DNA of 64,000 bases from Planctomycetota bacterium (GTDB lineage Bacteria > Planctomycetota > UBA1135 > UBA2386), in assembly GCA_019636245.1 (NCBI GenBank), contig JAHBXX010000008.1, positions 1 to 64,000 of the forward strand. The letters run 5' to 3'. The notes beneath the pieces were generated by a model, which was given only the letters and a program-made list of their open reading frames with translations, did no database searches and was not told the DNA's origin. This document shows positions 33,842 through 44,289 of this stretch, one piece after another. A program made the translations under genes and the position numbers. The stretch's first letter is position 1, and each line of letters starts with the position of its first letter.

Positions 33842-36804
33842 AGCGCGTGCTCCTGTTCCTGCTGCTGCTGGCGATCGGCGCCGGCGGGCTGTGGCTGGCC
33901 ATCGGCGGCGAGAGCCCGCTCGGCCGGCGCGCCGAGTCGTCGGCGCCGCCGGCACCGCGCCCGCGCGGCGCCGGCGGCCTGCCGCTGCAGCAGGGCAAGA
34001 TCGGCGTGTCGGTGTCGCAGACCGGTCCGCTGTCGTTCCCGCAGTACCGCACCGTGCCGCTGCCCGACGGCACCGCGCGCCACGAGCGCGTGTTCCTGCT
34101 CGAAGCCGAGGACAGCGCGCCGCTCGACGAGTCGCGGCAGCAACTCGACCGGGTCACGGTGCTGCTCTACGAGCAGGACCGCCCGACGGGGCGATTGACC
34201 GCGCAGCGCGCCTTCCTCGAACTGAACCGCGATGCCGCCGGCCGGCCGTCGCTGCGCGAGGACAAGGACATCGACCTGCGCGAGGCGGTGTTCGAGACGC
34301 TGCCCGGCGCGCAGCTCGAGGGGCTGCGGCTCGAACTCGGCGAAGCGCGCATCCGGATCGGCGAGGACGAACTGCTCCTGCGCACGCCCAACGACGACGA
34401 CCCGGTGCGGCTCGTGCTGACCGGCGAACGCAGCGGCACGCTGCGCGGTCGGGGACTCGAGGCCCGGCTGCCGCGCAACCGCGCCAGCGCCCGCCGCCTG
34501 GCCGAGGTCGCGATCCTGCACGCGCCGGTGCTGGAGACCGAGGGCGTCGTCGTCCGGGCCGACGGCCGCCTCGACTACCGCGAGGAGCTCGACCGCGGCG
34601 AGGCCACCGTCACGCTCGCCCATGGCGTGCAGCTCGACCTCACGCGCGGCGCGCGGTTCCAGGGACTCGGCGCCGCCCCGCCGCGGGACGGTGACGGGGC
34701 GACGGCACGCATCCGCGGCGAGCACTTCACCGGCTGGATGCAACGACGAGGCAGCAGCCGCAACCCCGGCGAGAAGAAGGACGACGGCGCGCGGCAGGAA
34801 TCCGGCTGGCAGCGGCTCCTGCTGACCGGCGCGCCGGCTTCGGTCGAGTTCGACGACGGCCGCCTGCTGGCGCCGCGAGTGCGCGTCGAGCCCGGCTCCC
34901 TCGGCGATCCCTGGCTGCTCACGGCCCATGGTGGCGAATCGCGGCTCGAACAGACGCACATCCGCCCCGGCAGCAGACAGACCGACCGCGTGACCGGCGG
35001 TTCCCCCGATCGCATCCACCTGGTACACGTCGGCGGCGGCACGGGTGCCATGCACCGCGCGCTCGGCTTCCCGCAGTGGACGCTGCGGCCGCTCACCGAC
35101 CTGCGCGTGGTCGTGTTCGAGGGCGATTCCCGCCTCGAGAGCGGCGCCCGCACGCTGCACGCGAGCCGTGGCCTGCACGTCTTCCACCGCGACCGTTCGC
35201 CGACGGTGATCGCCCGCGGCTTCGGCCAGGTGCACATCGAGCAGCGGGCGACGACGCCGGGCGAACAGGACCTGGTCGCCATCGGCGACGACGGTTTCGA
35301 GCTGCGGGCCACCGAGACCGCGCAGCAGCTGCGCCTCGGCCCGGCCGCGGCGGCGGACGCCGCCGATCCCGAGGCGCCGTGGCGACGCCACCGCTACCAG
35401 TTGCAGCACGGCGCCACCACCGTGAACGGCCTTGGCAGCTGCCAGCTGGAACGCGACGGCCAGCGCACGCAGCTCTGGCTGCTCGCGCCCGGCGCCGAGA
35501 TCGCCGGCCGCCTCGCCGACCAGCGCCTCGAACTCGACCAGGTGCACCGCCTCGAGGCGGTGCTCGAGGGCGAGGAACTGCGGGCGCTGACCGCCGACGG
35601 CCTGCCGGCGCGCCTGCGCCGCGACGGCCGCGGCGACACGCTGGCGGCGGCGGCGCCGCGGCTGCTGCAGATCGGGCCGCGCTCGCTGCAGCTGCAGCGG
35701 GTCCCGGCCGACGGCGGTGACGGCGCCTGGGCCGTGCTCGCCGAGGTCGACTCGCTGCCGGTGCTGCGGCGCACGCAGACGGCCGCCGGCCGGGCGACGA
35801 CGACGATCCTGCGCGGACCCCGCATCGACGTGCACCATCTCGGCGGCCGCGACGTGCTCGTCGACGCCGCCGCCGAGCACGATCTGCTGCCGGTGCTCGA
35901 AGCCGAGCTGGCGACGCCGACCGGCGGCGAACCGACCCGGGCCCACGCCCTGGCCCGGCGGGTGCGCCTGCTGCCGTTCGCGATCTCGCGCGAGGCGCAG
36001 CAGCTGCACGCCGGTGGATCGGCCGGCGTCCTGGCGACGGTTGCGTTCGCAGCCGCCGGCGCGCCGTGGCTGATCGTCGACGACGTGCGCCAGTTCCACC
36101 TGGACGATCCGCGGCACGGCGTGGTCGAGGGCACCGGCGCCCGGCTCTACCTGTCGCAGGGGGCGCAGGCGGGGTTGTTCGTCGGCGACCCGGACCTTGG
36201 CGCGCCCGCCGAGGTCCGCCACCGGCACGGCGCCCGCGACCTGGTCGCCACCGGCGCCCGCGTGCGGCTCGTCCGGGAGAAGGACAAGGAGCTGCGGTTG
36301 CAGGCGCTGCGCACGTTCGCCGACCGGCCGGTCTTCCTGCTGCCGACCGTCACGTTGCACCAGACCGGGTCGACGGCTCTGCTGTCGCACGTGCGCGCAC
36401 TGAGCTCGGGCAACATCGACGTGCTGCCGGACAAGGTCCTGTTCGGCGGCCCCGTCACCGCCCAGGGACTGCGGCCCGACGGCGATCTCGATCCCGAGGG
36501 CATCCACCTCGACGCCCGCGAACTGCGGCTGCTGCGCGACGTGCGCACCGGCGAGGTCGTGCAGGCCAACGGCAAGGACGTGCGCATCGACTGGACCCGC
36601 CTGCAGGCGCAGGGCGCCGAGGTCGACTTCGACGTGCGCCGCAACCGCTGCGTCGTGCGCGATCCCGCCGACGCCATCGTCGACCTGCCCGGCGGTCGCC
36701 GGGTCACCGCCCCGCGCATCGACCTGAACTACGAGACGATGGCCGTCAGCTACCGCAACGGCCGCATGGTGCAGACCGCGAACGCCGGGGCCGACCGGCG
36801 GTGA
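33838..36804 (+). CDS. Very large LptC/LptA (OstA)-like periplasmic protein
   Basis: A 988-residue protein anchored by one N-terminal membrane segment (VLLFLLLLAIGAGGLWLAI, about 4-22), with the rest in the periplasm. The body is made of repeated short beta-strand pairs of the OstA/LptA jelly-roll type, e.g. EVDFDVRRNRCVVRDPAD, TAPRIDLNYETMAVSYRNG near the C-terminus and GVVVRADGRLDYREELDRG earlier. LptC and LptA are normally about 190 residues each; this single chain is five times longer and could form the whole bridge. GTG 33838 overlaps the kdsC stop and its own stop overlaps lptD (GTGA). The role in LPS transport is inferred from fold, context and size. Confidence 0.75.
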   Translation: MKRVLLFLLLLAIGAGGLWLAIGGESPLGRRAESSAPPAPRPRGAGGLPLQQGKIGVSVSQTGPLSFPQYRTVPLPDGTARHERVFLLEAEDSAPLDESRQQLDRVTVLLYEQDRPTGRLTAQRAFLELNRDAAGRPSLREDKDIDLREAVFETLPGAQLEGLRLELGEARIRIGEDELLLRTPNDDDPVRLVLTGERSGTLRGRGLEARLPRNRASARRLAEVAILHAPVLETEGVVVRADGRLDYREELDRGEATVTLAHGVQLDLTRGARFQGLGAAPPRDGDGATARIRGEHFTGWMQRRGSSRNPGEKKDDGARQESGWQRLLLTGAPASVEFDDGRLLAPRVRVEPGSLGDPWLLTAHGGESRLEQTHIRPGSRQTDRVTGGSPDRIHLVHVGGGTGAMHRALGFPQWTLRPLTDLRVVVFEGDSRLESGARTLHASRGLHVFHRDRSPTVIARGFGQVHIEQRATTPGEQDLVAIGDDGFELRATETAQQLRLGPAAAADAADPEAPWRRHRYQLQHGATTVNGLGSCQLERDGQRTQLWLLAPGAEIAGRLADQRLELDQVHRLEAVLEGEELRALTADGLPARLRRDGRGDTLAAAAPRLLQIGPRSLQLQRVPADGGDGAWAVLAEVDSLPVLRRTQTAAGRATTTILRGPRIDVHHLGGRDVLVDAAAEHDLLPVLEAELATPTGGEPTRAHALARRVRLLPFAISREAQQLHAGGSAGVLATVAFAAAGAPWLIVDDVRQFHLDDPRHGVVEGTGARLYLSQGAQAGLFVGDPDLGAPAEVRHRHGARDLVATGARVRLVREKDKELRLQALRTFADRPVFLLPTVTLHQTGSTALLSHVRALSSGNIDVLPDKVLFGGPVTAQGLRPDGDLDPEGIHLDARELRLLRDVRTGEVVQANGKDVRIDWTRLQAQGAEVDFDVRRNRCVVRDPADAIVDLPGGRRVTAPRIDLNYETMAVSYRNGRMVQTANAGADRR

Positions 36805-39329
36805 GAGGCGGCGCGCCGAGCCTGGGAGCGCGCCACGCCAGGAGCCGCGGCGGGCTGCAACTCGCGGCCGCCCTGTTGGCGGCCACCGGCGCCGCGGCGC
36901 AGGAGCCAGGGCCAGGGCCAGGGCCGGGGATCCAGGGCGCGAGCGACGGCAGCTACACCTTCGACGCGGCCTACAGCGACTCGCGGGAGCAGGACGACCA
37001 GCGCGAGATCCGCCTGACCGGCGGCTTCCGCTTCCTGGCGCCGGCGCTGCGGCTCGACGTGCGCGGCGCCAGCGCCGTGCTGCTGGCCGACCGCGAGGGC
37101 GCCCGCGCGCTGCTGCAATCCGGCTCGCGCGGCCTGCCGCGGCGCGGCATCGACCAGCCGCCGCCGCGCCGGCAGCTGTCGCCCGAGCTGGTGCGGGAGC
37201 GGCTCGATCGCACGCTGCGCAGCGTGGGCCGGGCGCCGCAGGCGATGCCGGCGGCCGCCGACGAGCGCCAGGTCGACCTGCTGCGCTTCCTCTACTTCGA
37301 GGGCGGCGTCACCGTCGTGCGCGACGGCATCGAGGTGCTGCGCTGCGATCGCATGTGGGTGTCGCCGCTCGACGACCGCATCGTGGTCGAGAACGCCGAG
37401 CTGCGCTACCTCACCCCGGGCAAGGAACGCAGCCTGCTGGTCGTGCGCGGCCAACGCCTCGTCAAGCAGGGACCGCGCTGGACGGGCCGCGATCTCGCGC
37501 TCACCACCTGCACCGCGGCCGAGCCGCACTTCGCGCTCGCCGTCGGCGAAGCGGAGATCATCGAACGCGAGGGCGAGTTCGAGGTCGTCGTGCGCGACCA
37601 GCGGCTGCAGGTCGGCGGCGCCAGCGTGCTGCCGCTGCCCGACACGCGCATCCTCACCGGCAGCCAGAGCGAGTTCCCGATCAAGCGGCTGGGCGCCGGT
37701 TACTCGCAGCGGCTCGGCGAGCAGGCCGACGTCGTGTTCGGCCTGCCCTACAACCGCACGGGCGGCGCCGTGCACCAGTGGCTCACCGGCCGCCCGGCCG
37801 AGGAGTTCCGCGGCGAATGGGAACTCGGCGTCGGCTGGATCGGCGAACGCGGCGCGCCGCTCGAGGGCGGCCTCACCTACCGGGCCGAAGGCGTCTACGA
37901 GGGCCGTGTGCGCGGCTTCTGGCTCGACGACAGCGGCGACGACATCCGCGAGATCCGGACCAACTTCGACGGCAGCCCGATCGACGCCGCGAGCCGCGGC
38001 CTGGTGACGACCGAGAACCGCATCCATCTCGGGCCGTCGACGCACCTCGACCTGGTCGGGTTCGCGGCCAGCGATCCGGCCGTCTACTCGGAGTTCTTCC
38101 AGGGGCAGTACCGGTCGGCCGAGGTGCCGGAGACGAGCGCCTACCTGCACCATGCCGACGGCAATCGACTGCTGACCGTCGGCGGCCGCTGGAACCTCGA
38201 CGCGTTCTCCTACGCCGACAACCGGGCGCTGGCGCCCAGGTTCATCGAGGAGCTGCCGGTCCTGACCTACCAGCTGCTGGCGCAGCCGATCGGCGAGACG
38301 CCGTGGCGCACGCCGATCGTCGTCGACCTGCAGACCGAGATCGGCCAGCGGCGCAGCGACTACGACGACCTCGCCGGCGTGCGCACGGCCGATCGCACGC
38401 TGCGCCTCGACCAGACCGCCGAGCTGTCGCTGCCCTTCCACGTCGGCGCCGTGAACGTGCGCCCGTTCGCCTCCGGTCGCGGCACCTGGTATGACAACGC
38501 CGTCGACGGCGACAGCGAAGGCCGGATCGCGTTCGAGGGCGGCGTGCAGCTCGGCACGCGGCTGTCGCGCACGTGGTCCTGGCTCGACGAGAACGGCAGC
38601 CAGTCGGTGCGCCACGTGATCGCGCCGAAGGTCTCCTACCGCAACCGGTTCCACGTCGACGACGACCCGAGCCGGTTCTTCGCCTTCGACGGCGTCGACC
38701 AGCTCACCGAGCGCGAGCTGGTGCGCGTCGAGCTGCGCAACCTGGTGCAACGGTCGGCGGCGGAGGGCGACACGACGACGCGCGACTTCGTGTTCCTCGA
38801 CCTGGCGCAGGACTTCTGGCCCAACTCCGACCGCGACAACGGCGGGCAGACCCTGGGTCTGCTCTACTACGACCTGCTGATCCGGCCGAACTTCCGCTGG
38901 CTGCCGCTGCGCACGTTCGCCTTCGCGCTCTACGGCGACTACGACTGGCGCAACGGCATGCGCACCCTCGACACCGAGGTGCGGTTCGGCCCGATCGCCG
39001 GCATCACCTGGACGGCCGACTACCGCGAGGATCAGGTCGCCGAGGGCGCCCTGGGGCTGACGGCGCGCAGCCGCCTGCTCGACCGCTGGAACCTGGTCGC
39101 CGGCTGCCAGCGCGATCTGCAGCGCGACGAGTGGCTCAACTACACCTTCGGACTGCAGCGCGACGACCACGACTGGTCGATCGCGCTGTCGGCGGTCTAC
39201 AACCCGTTCTCCGAGGAGACCACGTTCCGGCTCGAGTTCCTGCCGCGCTTCGGCGGCTTCAACCGCGGGCGCTTCGAGCGTTTCGGCGCCGAGCCGCTGC
39301 AGCCCGAGAGCCTGGCGACGTCGTTCTGA
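36801..39329 (+). CDS. lptD: LPS-assembly outer membrane protein LptD
   Basis: An 842-residue outer membrane protein that inserts LPS into the outer leaflet. GTG 36801 is the only start consistent with overlap of the previous stop. Signal peptide LQLAAALLAATGAAA ends near residue 33 before a GPGPGPG linker. An OstA-like N-terminal domain follows (RFLYFEGGVTVVRDGIEV, RCDRMWVSPLDDRIVVENAE), then a beta-barrel with the family's entry LPDTRILTGSQSEFPIKRLG and many aromatic strands, ending in RFGAEPLQPESLATSF. No cysteine pattern like the E. coli disulfides is evident. Last gene of the kds-lpt operon; converges with the DUF481 gene. Confidence 0.85.
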   Translation: MRGGAPSLGARHARSRGGLQLAAALLAATGAAAQEPGPGPGPGIQGASDGSYTFDAAYSDSREQDDQREIRLTGGFRFLAPALRLDVRGASAVLLADREGARALLQSGSRGLPRRGIDQPPPRRQLSPELVRERLDRTLRSVGRAPQAMPAAADERQVDLLRFLYFEGGVTVVRDGIEVLRCDRMWVSPLDDRIVVENAELRYLTPGKERSLLVVRGQRLVKQGPRWTGRDLALTTCTAAEPHFALAVGEAEIIEREGEFEVVVRDQRLQVGGASVLPLPDTRILTGSQSEFPIKRLGAGYSQRLGEQADVVFGLPYNRTGGAVHQWLTGRPAEEFRGEWELGVGWIGERGAPLEGGLTYRAEGVYEGRVRGFWLDDSGDDIREIRTNFDGSPIDAASRGLVTTENRIHLGPSTHLDLVGFAASDPAVYSEFFQGQYRSAEVPETSAYLHHADGNRLLTVGGRWNLDAFSYADNRALAPRFIEELPVLTYQLLAQPIGETPWRTPIVVDLQTEIGQRRSDYDDLAGVRTADRTLRLDQTAELSLPFHVGAVNVRPFASGRGTWYDNAVDGDSEGRIAFEGGVQLGTRLSRTWSWLDENGSQSVRHVIAPKVSYRNRFHVDDDPSRFFAFDGVDQLTERELVRVELRNLVQRSAAEGDTTTRDFVFLDLAQDFWPNSDRDNGGQTLGLLYYDLLIRPNFRWLPLRTFAFALYGDYDWRNGMRTLDTEVRFGPIAGITWTADYREDQVAEGALGLTARSRLLDRWNLVAGCQRDLQRDEWLNYTFGLQRDDHDWSIALSAVYNPFSEETTFRLEFLPRFGGFNRGRFERFGAEPLQPESLATSF

Positions 39330-39365
39330 TCCGGCCCCCGACCGGCGATCCGGGACCGGCGGACT

Positions 39366-40394
39366 TCAGAAGGTCCAGCCGACGCCGACCAGGACGCGGT
39401 TGTCGGCGCGCTCACGGCCGGGTGCCGGCGTGTTGTCGTAGTCGAGGATCCACGACACCGAGGCCACCATGCTCTCGGTCAGCGATGTCGCCAGTTCGGT
39501 CACCGCCTGCAGGTAGATGTCGTCCGAGCGCTCGAGCGACGGGTAGGCCTCGACGCGATGCACGAGCTTGGTGTCGCTGGTGAACTGGTGCTCGAGCCGG
39601 TAGGCGACGCGTGCCGACAGGTAGTCGACCGAAGGGGCCGCCGAGCGGTAGTTCTCGTTCAGGTAGGCGAGGCCGACTTCGAGCAGGAACAGCGTCGTCT
39701 CGTCGTCGATCACCGTGTAGCCGAGGCCGAGGCCGCTGGTGAACCGCAGCTGCAGGTCGGCGAGCGTGTCGCCGAGCGCCCGGGCGTTCGCGGTCACGTA
39801 CCAGCGTTCGCCGAGGTAGTAGTCGTACTTGATGCCGCCGCCGACACGCCGCTGGTTGAGGCGCCAGTCGCGGAAGGTCGCCGAGGTCGGGTCGCCGTCC
39901 TTGTCCTCGCTGTAGTCCCAGGAGGCATCGATCGTGATGCGATCGATCTCGCTGCGGCGCGAGGCGTCGAACAGCAGGCCCGCGGCCCGGCGGTCGGTGT
40001 TGCCGTTGGCGAACACGCCGGTGATCCTCAGCGAGCCACCCCACTGCGGCTCCTGCTTCTCGGGCGGATTGATCATGCCGAGGTTGGCGACCGCCAGCGA
40101 CGTGGTGTCGCCCTCGAGCCGCAGGTTGCCGCCCTCGATGCCGAGGATGCGGCGGTTCAGCAGGTCGCCGCCGGCGGTCCGCAGGCGGACCATCGCCTGC
40201 GTCGTCATGTCGGCGACGTCGGCCATCGGTACGACGACGTCGCCGAGGACCGGGGAGTTGATCGTGACCTTGCCGTCGGCCATCGCCTTGATGGTGCCGG
40301 TCAGGACATCGCCGTTGGTCAGCGTCAGGCGGTCCTGGGCCATGGCTGCCGAGGCGGCAAAGGCCAGCGCCGCGACGAGTTGCAGTGTTCGCAT
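39366..40394 (-). CDS. DUF481 family outer membrane protein
   Basis: A 342-residue exported protein. Signal peptide MRTLQLVAALAFAASAAMA, then a small domain beginning LTNGDVLTGTIKAMADGKVT that resembles the Sm-like part often found before DUF481, then amphipathic beta strands from about 115 (GSLRITGVFANGNTDRRAAG, DRITIDASWDYSEDKDG, RWYVTANARALGDTLADLQL) ending in NRVLVGVGWTF with a C-terminal Phe typical of outer membrane barrels. Function of the family is not settled. It shares a 103-base divergent region with the FUN14-like gene. Confidence 0.87.
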   Translation of the reverse strand: MRTLQLVAALAFAASAAMAQDRLTLTNGDVLTGTIKAMADGKVTINSPVLGDVVVPMADVADMTTQAMVRLRTAGGDLLNRRILGIEGGNLRLEGDTTSLAVANLGMINPPEKQEPQWGGSLRITGVFANGNTDRRAAGLLFDASRRSEIDRITIDASWDYSEDKDGDPTSATFRDWRLNQRRVGGGIKYDYYLGERWYVTANARALGDTLADLQLRFTSGLGLGYTVIDDETTLFLLEVGLAYLNENYRSAAPSVDYLSARVAYRLEHQFTSDTKLVHRVEAYPSLERSDDIYLQAVTELATSLTESMVASVSWILDYDNTPAPGRERADNRVLVGVGWTF

Positions 40395-40497
40395 GGTGGG
40401 TTCGGGGAGTGAGACGGCGCGCAGTATGCGGAGCCCGGCCCCACGGGTGCCAGAGCAAAATGGGGCCATGGCGCCCGGCGGGCGCTAGCCTCGCGGC

Positions 40498-41055
40498 ATG
40501 GACGACGATGCCGTTGCCGTCCCGAGGACGGCGCCGCGGAGCTTCGGCGAGTGGTTGCGGGCGATGCCGCGCTGGAAGCAGGCGGCGCTCGCCGTCTCGG
40601 TGGCGATGGTCGCCGTCGGCGCCGTCTGGAGCCTGTCCCAGGGCGGCACACCCGGCCACGGAACCACCGCCGGCGGCCAGACCGGCCTCTCGGCGCAGCT
40701 GCAGCCCTCGGGCCCTGGCGGCGGCGTGCCGCCTGTCGAGCCGGCGCCGGAACCGGCGGCGAAGGGCGTGTTCCGGCTCGGCTTCAGCTTCCTCGCCGGG
40801 TTCTGCCTCGGCAGCTTCGTGCGCGCGGCGCTGCGCCTCGTCGCGATCGCCGTCGGCTTCTGGCTCGCCGCGACCGTGGTGCTCGCCTACTACGGTCTCG
40901 TCGTCGTCGATTGGCAGGCGATCGAAGGCGTCTGGGATCGCTTCGCCGGCAACGTCGAGCGCGAATGGGGCAACCTGCAGACCTTCCTGACCGGCAGCCT
41001 GCCGGCCGCCGGCCTCGCGGTCGCGGGCCTCGCCGTCGGGCTGAAGCGGCACTGA
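40498..41055 (+). CDS. FUN14-domain membrane protein
   Basis: A 185-residue protein. One membrane segment lies at about 29-46 (AALAVSVAMVAVGAVWSL), followed by a Gly/Pro-rich linker (50-82) and a FUN14-like region: GFSFLAGFCLGSFVRAALRL, VAIAVGFWLAATVVLAYYG, VVDWQAIEGVWDRF and AAGLAVAGLAVGLKRH. The glycine-spaced helices and the YG..VDW..(I)E element are the FUN14 signature known from mitochondrial FUNDC1 and from uncharacterised prokaryotic proteins. The bacterial role is unknown. The 45-residue membrane ORF follows after 10 bases. Confidence 0.75.
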   Translation: MDDDAVAVPRTAPRSFGEWLRAMPRWKQAALAVSVAMVAVGAVWSLSQGGTPGHGTTAGGQTGLSAQLQPSGPGGGVPPVEPAPEPAAKGVFRLGFSFLAGFCLGSFVRAALRLVAIAVGFWLAATVVLAYYGLVVVDWQAIEGVWDRFAGNVEREWGNLQTFLTGSLPAAGLAVAGLAVGLKRH

Positions 41056-41065
41056 CCAGAGGGCC

Positions 41066-41203
41066 ATGGCGCGCACACGGCTCTCGACCGAGGTCTGGGT
41101 GCTCGCCGGCACGGTGGCGGGCTACCTCCTCGCCGTCGCGCTCCTCCTCGCCGCGCTGTGGGCGTTCGCCGATTGGATTCCCTGGCCGGCCCCACCGGGC
41201 TGA
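41066..41203 (+). CDS. 45-residue single-pass membrane microprotein
   Basis: An ATG at 41066 preceded by AGAGG opens 45 codons to a TGA at 41201. The product starts with a basic MARTRLSTEV, has one hydrophobic helix (GYLLAVALLLAALWAFADW) and ends IPWPAPPG. It lies 10 bases after the FUN14-like gene and ends 12 bases before the convergent ettA stop, so it fits exactly in the space and is probably co-translated with FUN14. A role as a small partner of the FUN14 protein is inference. Confidence 0.65.
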   Translation: MARTRLSTEVWVLAGTVAGYLLAVALLLAALWAFADWIPWPAPPG

Positions 41204-41215
41204 AGGCCGGCCCCG

Positions 41216-42808
<1,593 letters not shown>

Positions 42809-42898
42809 GGGGGGCGAAGAGGGTAAGGACCCGGTCGCGCGGGGTCCAGTGCGCCAGCGCCATCGCCGGGGCAGGCCGTCGCGTATGCTGGGCAGCGC

Positions 42899-43276
42899 GT
42901 GCTCGCGTTCCTCCCCTCCCTGGGCTGGCAGGAGATGTTCCTGCTGCTCGTCATCGGGCTCCTGCTCTACGGCCGGAACCTGCCCGATGCCGGCCGGAAG
43001 CTCGGCCGCGTCGTGGCACAGTTGAAGCGCAGCTTCGACGAGTTCAAGCGCCAGATCGACGCCGACGCCGACTTGCGCGAGGTGAAGCAGACGGTGCGGG
43101 AGACCGCCGACGACCTGCGCCGCGCCGGCGAGGTGCCGCGTGCGATCGCGAACCCGGTGAGCGCCGCGAAGGCGCTGGCGCGTGAGGCGATGCTGGCGCC
43201 GCCGCCGGACGCCATCACGGCCGACGCCGCGCCGAGCGAACCGGCGTCGCAGCCGCCGGAGGAACCCCGTGGCTGA
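42899..43276 (+). CDS. TatA/TatB-like twin-arginine translocase subunit
   Basis: A 125-residue protein with the Tat A/B layout: one short N-terminal membrane helix (WQEMFLLLVIGLLLYG), then RNLPDAGRKLGRVVAQLKRSFDEFK as the amphipathic helix, then a charged tail. The helix motif with LPDAGRKLG and the length suit TatA or TatB; without TatC nearby I cannot say which. It forms part of the pore that exports folded, cofactor-bearing proteins. GTG start at 42899. Its stop lies inside the start of the DUF2007 gene (8-base overlap). Confidence 0.85.
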   Translation: MLAFLPSLGWQEMFLLLVIGLLLYGRNLPDAGRKLGRVVAQLKRSFDEFKRQIDADADLREVKQTVRETADDLRRAGEVPRAIANPVSAAKALAREAMLAPPPDAITADAAPSEPASQPPEEPRG

Positions 43277-43571
43277 GCCGCTGCTGGCGATCGTGCGCGT
43301 CGCCCGCACACCGGACCAGGCACAGATGTTCGCCGCGCTGCTGCGTGGTGCCGGCATCCCCGCCCACGTCGACTTCGAAGGGCTGGCCGACGAGTTCGTG
43401 ACGACCCAGCGACTGATGAACCTCAGTGGTGTGCGGGTGCTGGTGCCGACCGCCAGTCTCGAGCACGCGCGGGAGGTGCTCGGCGACGTCGACATCGACC
43501 CGGTGGAACTCGAACGGCAGGCCCTGGCAGCCGGGGATCCGGAACCCGCGCCGTCGGACGACGGCGATTAG
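43269..43571 (+). CDS. DUF2007-type putative signal-transducing protein
   Basis: A 100-residue protein: LLAIVRVARTPDQAQMFAAL, LRGAGIPAHVDFEGLADEF and VRVLVPTASLEHAREVLG are the beta-alpha-beta pattern of the DUF2007 family, whose members are small cytosolic proteins with ferredoxin-like folds and no settled function. The tail is acidic and probably unstructured. GTG 43269 overlaps the TatA/B-like gene, so the two are co-translated. Confidence 0.75.
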   Translation: MAEPLLAIVRVARTPDQAQMFAALLRGAGIPAHVDFEGLADEFVTTQRLMNLSGVRVLVPTASLEHAREVLGDVDIDPVELERQALAAGDPEPAPSDDGD

Positions 43572-43590
43572 CGCACGCTGCCGCCTCGCG

Positions 43591-44205
43591 TCACTTCTTC
43601 GGCGGCGACGGCGGCGCCTTCTTCTTCATCGTCTCCTGGATGGCCTGGTCGCCGGCATCGAAGATGCTCATCCAGTCGCCGCCCTTCTTGTCACCGCCCT
43701 GCGCGCGCTTCTTGGCGCCTTCTTCGCGGCGCAGCCGATCCTGCTCGACCCACTGCGGGTAGTCCTTGAACAGGTCCGTCAGCACCTTCTTGTTCTCGGA
43801 CACCAGCCCGACGTAGGGGAACACGTCGCACTTGTGGTCCTTCTGGATCCGCGCGATGTCGTCGAACGCCAGCATCACCGGCATCACGACGCAGACGATG
43901 TCGTCGAACACGTCGAGCGGCACCAGCGTGTGCTGGAACAGGACTTCCTTCGGCAAGCGTGACTTCGCGGCGTCGCTGATCTGGTAGTTGCCGGCCATCA
44001 GGAACGGCAGGCTGAAGTTCTCGGTGACGATCTTCGCCAGGTCCCATTCCGTGATGTGGCCGCCGCCGACCAGGACCTGCACGAACGGTTCGCCGTGCCG
44101 GTCCTGCGCGTACAGCGCATCGGTGATGACCTCGGACGCGACGGCCGCCCGCTCACTGAGGATCTCGGCGAGCCGGACCGAGGTGATCTTCTCGATGCCC
44201 TTCAC
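43591..44205 (-). CDS. Stand-alone GspE/PilB N-terminal (MshEN-type) domain protein
   Basis: A 204-residue protein beginning MKGIEKITSVRLAEILSERA, then VQVLVGGGHITEWDLAKIVT and FSLPFLMAGNYQISD. This is the N-terminal domain of type II secretion/type IV pilus ATPases (T2SSE_N/MshEN), and the second strand-loop (PLDVFDDIVCVVMPVMLAFD) completes it, but the ATPase domain is missing. The C-terminal 45 residues are Lys-rich and probably disordered. Some MshEN domains bind cyclic di-GMP through RLGxxL motifs; here the first reads RLAEIL, so binding is doubtful. GTG 44205 is preferred to ATG 44259, whose extra residues look odd. It follows the MlaFE-like gene on the same strand after 84 bases. Confidence 0.75.
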   Translation of the reverse strand: MKGIEKITSVRLAEILSERAAVASEVITDALYAQDRHGEPFVQVLVGGGHITEWDLAKIVTENFSLPFLMAGNYQISDAAKSRLPKEVLFQHTLVPLDVFDDIVCVVMPVMLAFDDIARIQKDHKCDVFPYVGLVSENKKVLTDLFKDYPQWVEQDRLRREEGAKKRAQGGDKKGGDWMSIFDAGDQAIQETMKKKAPPSPPKK

Positions 44206-44289
44206 GGTGGTCGTGCATCGGCAGCCGGCGGGTCCTGCCTTGAGCACGGAGCCGGCCATGCGGCGGCACGTTGCGGGCGTCGGGGCGGC

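Noticed and set aside
36901-36930. GGGCCA-type repeat in lptD as a phase-variable tract
   Set aside because: Only three or four 6-base units, in frame and within a Gly/Pro linker after the signal peptide; changes in unit number would not shift the frame.
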